The translations under genes and the position numbers were made by a program. A stretch of DNA of 17,831 bases from assembly GCA_050873765.1 (NCBI GenBank), contig JBNMJK010000051.1, positions 1 through 17,831 of the forward strand, given 5' to 3'. The notes below the pieces were generated by a model that did not search any database, had not been told where the DNA came from, and saw only the letters and a list, made by a program, of their open reading frames with translations. The stretch comes from Sodaliphilus sp050873765. Lineage in GTDB: Bacteria > Bacteroidota > Bacteroidia > Bacteroidales > Muribaculaceae. Shown one piece after another: positions 14,590-17,831 of the stretch (position 1 is the first letter of the stretch; each line of letters begins with the position of its first letter).

Positions 14590-15383
14590 TCGCCTAAATG
14601 CAGTTTTTTAGCCTCGTCCCACAGAGCATCCATTTCGGCAAGGGTCAGCTCGTTGAGGCTGCGTCCTTGCTTTTTGGCCTGCTGCTCTATGTGGTTGAAG
14701 CGTCCGATAAATTTTCTGTTCGTTTTCTCAAGGGCGTTGTCGGGGCGCACGCCATAGAGGCGTGCCGCGTTGACCAGCGCGAAAAACAGGTCGCCAAACT
14801 CCTTCTCGCGGTCTATCTCGTGGCCGGCTTTCAGCTCTGCCGCCACTTCGCCAATCTCCTCCTGCACCTTTTGCCACACATCTTCGGGCTTGTCCCAGTC
14901 GAAGCCCACATTGGCGGCCTTTTCCTGCACGCGCTCGGCTTTGATGAGTGAGGGCAGCGAGGCGGGCACACCGCCCAGAATGGTCTTGTTGCCGTCTTTT
15001 TCCTTCATCTTGATCACTTCCCACTGGTCGCGCACCTGCTCGGCGCTTGCCGCAGGCCCAGCGCCATAGATGTGCGGGTGGCGGAAGATGAGTTTCTCGC
15101 GCAGCGAGTTGCACACGTCGGCTATGTCGAATTGGTCTTTCTCCTCGCCGAACCGGGCATAGAAAAGAATGTGGAGCAGCACGTCGCCCAGCTCTTTCCG
15201 AATGTTGTTCACATCGCCGGCAATCACGGCTTCCGCCAGCTCCATCGTTTCCTCAATGGTGTTGGGGCGTATGCTCTCGCTGGTCTGTGCCGAGTCCCAT
15301 GGACATTTTTCACGAAGGGTGTCCACCACATCGAGCAATGCGCTGAAGGCTTGGAGTTTTTCTTCTTTGGAGTGTTTTGGCAT
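14586..15383 (-). CDS. mazG: Nucleoside triphosphate pyrophosphohydrolase MazG
   Basis: A 265-residue protein with the duplicated MazG fold typical of the E. coli-type enzyme. The first repeat has CPWDSAQT (28-35), then NTIEETMELAEA with EExxE acidic metal ligands and RKELGDVLLHILFYA. The second has VQEEIGEVAAEL and EKEFGDLFFALVNAARL, followed by the conserved NRKFIGRF. MazG hydrolyses nucleoside triphosphates to monophosphates and pyrophosphate, preventing incorporation of abnormal nucleotides and affecting stringent-response signalling. Its stop overlaps the topB ATG (ATGA). It begins 64 bp after the dsbD stop, in a gap made largely of a TA-rich 9-bp repeat without a consensus promoter, so read-through from dsbD is likely. 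Confidence 0.95.
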   Translation of the reverse strand: MPKHSKEEKLQAFSALLDVVDTLREKCPWDSAQTSESIRPNTIEETMELAEAVIAGDVNNIRKELGDVLLHILFYARFGEEKDQFDIADVCNSLREKLIFRHPHIYGAGPAASAEQVRDQWEVIKMKEKDGNKTILGGVPASLPSLIKAERVQEKAANVGFDWDKPEDVWQKVQEEIGEVAAELKAGHEIDREKEFGDLFFALVNAARLYGVRPDNALEKTNRKFIGRFNHIEQQAKKQGRSLNELTLAEMDALWDEAKKLHLGE

Positions 15384-15389
15384 TATAAC

Positions 15390-15415
15390 TTTATATATTT
15401 TATATATTTTATATA
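15390..15415. repeat. 9-bp AT-only tandem repeat between dsbD and mazG
   Basis: About three units of TTTTATATA (15390-15397 partial, 15398-15406, 15407-15415) with period 9, immediately upstream of the mazG ATG. It forms most of the mazG leader, so copy-number changes would alter spacing before the start codon. There is no recognisable ribosome-binding sequence. Confidence 0.75.
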
Positions 15416-15447
15416 GTGTATTGATTAATTGTGTAGAGCTTTTTTAA

Positions 15448-17496
15448 TTACTTGTTGCCTGCGGCGTTTGCGCCCAGTCCTTTTTTGAGGAAGGCGAGGA
15501 AAGCGTCCACATCTTCCTTGTAGGCGAATGGGCCCGACAGGAGTTCGCCTTGGGCGTTGAGCGTCACATAATAAGGCTGTGAGTTGCTGCCAAACTTATG
15601 GCGCTGCAGATAGCTCCACTTGTCGCCCACTGTGACGAGCGTGGTGGTGCTGCCGCCTTCATTCACCGTGATGGACTGCTTGAGTGGAGTCTTGTCGTCC
15701 ACCATCAGTTTGATGGTCACGAAATCCTCAGTCATCGTCTTCTTCACCGCTGCGTCGTCGAGCACGGCGCCTTCCATCTTGCGGCAGTTCACGCAGCCAT
15801 AGCCGGAGAAGTCGATCAGCACGGGTTTGCCTTGTGCTGCCGCGGCCTTCATGCCCTCGTCGAAGTCGGCGTATTCCACCTGCGCCTCGCTGTAGAGGTT
15901 GAAGTCTTGGGTGTAGAGCGGTGGCACGAATGCGCTGGTGGCTTTCAGGGGCGCACCCCAGAGGCCAGGCACAAGGTAGGCGGTAAACGCCAAGGTGAGC
16001 AGCGCCAAAAAGAAGCGCGCCACGCCTATGCCGGTTTTTTTCTTCTCGCCCTCACCCGCGAAGCTGAACACGCCGAGCAGGTAAAGCCCCAGGGTGCCGA
16101 ATATTGCTATCCACAGCGCAAGGAAGGTTTCGCGGTCAAGTATGTGCCAGCCGTAGGCAAGGTCGGCAACGGAGAGGAATTTGAGCGACAGGGCAAGTTC
16201 CACAAAGCCCAGCACCACTTTCACGGAGCCCATCCAGCCGCCCGACTTGGGCATCTTTTTGAGCATGGCGGGGAACAGGGCAAACAGGGTGAACGGTATG
16301 GCAAGGGCTATGGCAAAACCGGTCATGCCCACCACCGGGCCGAGTATGCTGCCTTGGCTGGCGGCTTCCACCAGCAGGGTGCCGATGATGGGGCCTGTGC
16401 AGGAAAACGACACGATGACCAGCGTGGCTGCCATAAAGAAGATGCTGAGCAGACCCGTGGTGCGGCTGGCGCTGCTGTCCATCTTGTTGCTCAGCGATTG
16501 GGGCAGGGTGATTTCAAAGGCGCCGAAGAAGGAGATGGCAAACACCACCAGCAGGGCGAAGAACAGCAGGTTGCACCATGCGCTGGTGGCGAGGGCGTTC
16601 AGTGCACTGGCGCCAAGCAGGGCGGTGAAGCACACGCCCAGCAGCAGGAATATCACCACTATCGACAACCCGTAGGTGGCGGCGCCAAGTATGGCCTTGG
16701 CGCGTGTGTCGCTTTTCTTCAGGAAGAAGCTCACGGTCATCGGTATCATGGGCCACACGCAGGGAGTGAGCAGCGCGAGCAAGCCGCCCAAGAAGCACGC
16801 CCAGAATATATACCACACCGACTGGCCGGCTATGTCGTCGGGGCTGTTGGCATCGGCTCCGCCCACGGCTTTCACTGGCTGCCACAACTGGTCGTGGCTG
16901 ACGGCGGCGCCAGCGGCGGTGTCGGTGGCTATCTGTGCGGTGGGCTGCGGCGCCGAGGTGGCAGCAGTGTCGGCAGCAGCCACTTGGGACGCAGCGGTGG
17001 AAACAGAGGCCGGTTGTGGCTCGGCAGTCACGGGCTCTTGCTTTGCTGTGCCGCTAAAGGCGAAGGGCACGGATTTGGGAGGCGTGCAGTTGTCGTCGTT
17101 ACATGCCATAAACCGTATGTTGCCCTCAATGCGATACGTTTTGTCGGTGACAGTGAATTTTTGGGTCAGCGTCACCGATCCCGTCCACCAGCTCAAATCC
17201 ATGTCGAAGGCTTCGTCGTGCTGGCGGTGCGCAGCCTTGCTTGGGGTGAGTGTGCCCACTAATTTCACGCCATGGTTGGCCCAGTGCACCGATGTGGGCT
17301 CAGGGCCGCCAGCCGGGAGCTGCGTGCCATACACGTGCCAGCCGCCGTCGATGGTGGCGGTGAAGGTGACTACTCCGTTTTTGGCGTCGGTCATTTTGAT
17401 GGCCGTTTTCCATTTCACGGGATCGAATATTTGTGAAGATGCGCTCACGGCACCTATCAGCATCACGATGAATAAAATACAAATTCGCTTTATCAT
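15448..17496 (-). CDS. dsbD: Thiol:disulfide interchange protein DsbD
   Basis: A 682-residue protein with the three-part DsbD plan and a cysteine pair in each part. A signal peptide (about 1-20) leads to the N-terminal periplasmic domain with Cys132 and Cys137 (MACNDDNCTPP). An Ala/Thr/Pro-rich linker (about 155-200) follows. The membrane domain (about 225-510, eight or so segments) has Cys246 in TPCVWPMIP and Cys366 in SCTGPIIG. The C-terminal thioredoxin-like domain has CVNC (Cys568, Cys571). DsbD takes electrons from cytoplasmic thioredoxin, carries them through the membrane domain and reduces periplasmic disulfides, for example for cytochrome c maturation or disulfide isomerases. It is longer than E. 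coli DsbD mainly because of the low-complexity linker. It is the first gene of its cluster and divergent from tRNA-Cys. Confidence 0.95.
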   Translation of the reverse strand: MIKRICILFIVMLIGAVSASSQIFDPVKWKTAIKMTDAKNGVVTFTATIDGGWHVYGTQLPAGGPEPTSVHWANHGVKLVGTLTPSKAAHRQHDEAFDMDLSWWTGSVTLTQKFTVTDKTYRIEGNIRFMACNDDNCTPPKSVPFAFSGTAKQEPVTAEPQPASVSTAASQVAAADTAATSAPQPTAQIATDTAAGAAVSHDQLWQPVKAVGGADANSPDDIAGQSVWYIFWACFLGGLLALLTPCVWPMIPMTVSFFLKKSDTRAKAILGAATYGLSIVVIFLLLGVCFTALLGASALNALATSAWCNLLFFALLVVFAISFFGAFEITLPQSLSNKMDSSASRTTGLLSIFFMAATLVIVSFSCTGPIIGTLLVEAASQGSILGPVVGMTGFAIALAIPFTLFALFPAMLKKMPKSGGWMGSVKVVLGFVELALSLKFLSVADLAYGWHILDRETFLALWIAIFGTLGLYLLGVFSFAGEGEKKKTGIGVARFFLALLTLAFTAYLVPGLWGAPLKATSAFVPPLYTQDFNLYSEAQVEYADFDEGMKAAAAQGKPVLIDFSGYGCVNCRKMEGAVLDDAAVKKTMTEDFVTIKLMVDDKTPLKQSITVNEGGSTTTLVTVGDKWSYLQRHKFGSNSQPYYVTLNAQGELLSGPFAYKEDVDAFLAFLKKGLGANAAGNK

Positions 17497-17519
17497 AAAA
17501 TTAAAGTTGCATAAGACTG

Positions 17520-17527
17520 CAAAATTA
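17520..17527 (-). promoter_or_regulatory. Candidate -7 element of dsbD
   Basis: TAATTTTG on the minus strand matches TAnnTTTG exactly and is identical to the nrnA and tRNA-Cys elements. It lies 24 bp before the dsbD ATG. No TTG is present 19-21 bp further upstream, so only the -7 part is supported. Confidence 0.42.
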
Positions 17528-17610
17528 CGAAAAAACGCCTAAACACTTATTGGAGTAATCGCCAAAATAGCCTAAAAACACTTCAAAAATTAAAAAAGGG
17601 GCACGGATTG

Positions 17611-17641
17611 TTGCAGATGTGAAATAAAAGTAGTAATTTTG
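17611..17641 (+). promoter_or_regulatory. Promoter of tRNA-Cys
   Basis: TTG (17611-17613), 20 bp, then TAATTTTG (17634-17641), a full match to the Bacteroidota consensus. The mature tRNA starts 17 bp after the -7 element, leaving a short 5' leader for RNase P. Confidence 0.75.
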
Positions 17642-17658
17642 TACCGCTAAATCACAAT

Positions 17659-17733
17659 GGTCACTTGGATGAGCGGTTTAGTCCCTGGTCTGCAAAACCA
17701 GTTAGAGCGGTTCGACTCCGCTAGTGACCTCCA
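17659..17733 (+). tRNA. tRNA-Cys (anticodon GCA)
   Basis: A full cloverleaf: acceptor stem GGTCACT (17659-17665) with AGTGACC (17723-17729); D arm with GG in the loop; anticodon stem CTGGT/ACCAG (17685-17689 with 17697-17701) around CTGCAAA, giving GCA at 17692-17694; and T arm AGCGG-TTCGACT-CCGCT (17706-17722). The discriminator base is U (17730), as expected for a cysteine tRNA, and CCA (17731-17733) is encoded in the DNA. It is the only plus-strand gene in the window. Confidence 0.96.
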
Positions 17734-17740
17734 ACAAAGG

Positions 17741-17774
17741 CAGCTGATTTCCCCATAAATCAGCTGTTTTTTTT
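17741..17774 (+). terminator. Intrinsic terminator of tRNA-Cys
   Basis: A perfect 10-bp stem (CAGCTGATTT 17741-17750 with AAATCAGCTG 17757-17766), a 6-nt loop and eight U residues (17767-17774) start 7 bp after the encoded CCA. The 57 bp beyond it contain no gene I can support. Confidence 0.93.
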
Positions 17775-17831
17775 ATTCCTCCCCCCCTAAAACAAAAACA
17801 AATTACCAAAGACAAAGGTATCGTCAGAACT

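Noticed and set aside
13513..14757. Plus-strand open frame (414 codons) opposite topB and mazG
   Set aside because: Spans the topB/mazG junction in antisense, has no motif, and both sense genes are certain.
15598..17262. Long plus-strand open frame (554 codons) opposite dsbD
   Set aside because: Composition is His/Gly/Gln-rich with no recognisable motif, and it mirrors the codon pattern of the well-supported dsbD gene on the other strand.
17813..17820. TACCTTTG on the minus strand at the right edge, a full match to TAnnTTTG
   Set aside because: The region where a -33 TTG would lie is outside the window, and transcription would run antisense through the tRNA-Cys terminator; it cannot be judged here.
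1..17831. CRISPR array, prophage, insertion sequence or toxin-antitoxin system
   Set aside because: No regularly spaced repeats with unique spacers, no transposase or integrase motifs, no small paired ORFs; every gene is recognisable chromosomal content.

Overview
This 17.8-kb window looks like ordinary chromosome from a member of the order Bacteroidales (Bacteroidota). The reasons are: several intergenic sequences fit the Bacteroidota promoter pattern (TTG, about 19-20 bp, TAnnTTTG); the gene leaders are AT-rich with almost no Shine-Dalgarno sequence; and there is a DUF4827-type lipoprotein and a PurF paralogue of a kind I know from Bacteroides relatives. Family-level placement (for example Muribaculaceae or Prevotellaceae) cannot be settled from this sequence. 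All twelve protein genes lie on the minus strand, so transcription runs from high to low coordinates. One tRNA gene lies on the plus strand at the right end. I see no phage, transposase, integrase, CRISPR array or toxin-antitoxin pair.

In transcription order, the right end (17.8-10.8 kb) holds a plus-strand tRNA-Cys with its own promoter and terminator, and, divergent from it, dsbD (disulfide reductant export). Then come mazG, topB and a NUDIX hydrolase, joined by two 4-bp stop/start overlaps, and nrnA (oligoribonuclease/pAp phosphatase), which has its own near-perfect promoter. MazG, the NUDIX enzyme and NrnA all act on nucleotides or short RNA, so this stretch reads as nucleotide housekeeping plus a topoisomerase. 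The middle (10.7-7 kb) holds a DUF4827 lipoprotein, a GlmM-type phosphoglucosamine mutase (peptidoglycan/UDP-GlcNAc precursor supply) and a PurF-like phosphoribosyltransferase whose glutaminase nucleophile is missing.

The left end (6.8-0 kb) is about the cell envelope. A secreted transglutaminase-like protein, a secreted SH3/NlpC-P60 cysteine peptidase and a dipeptide epimerase with a Tat-like signal look like one transcription unit for processing murein peptides outside the cytoplasm. After a long hairpin comes a membrane-anchored SGNH hydrolase overlapping by 1 bp with an MBOAT acyltransferase, an AlgI/AlgJ- or PatA/PatB-like pair probably moving acyl groups onto an envelope glycan. It ends at a clear intrinsic terminator.

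The intergenic regions carry a small family of REP-like GC palindromes, one intact, one serving as the glmM terminator and one apparently half deleted. Next to two of them are short direct repeats that run into the 3' ends of the neighbouring genes. The observations most worth following are the glutaminase-dead PurF paralogue with apparent Fe-S ligands, the apparently exported epimerase pathway, and the hairpin family. No stretch longer than about 240 bp lacks a gene.
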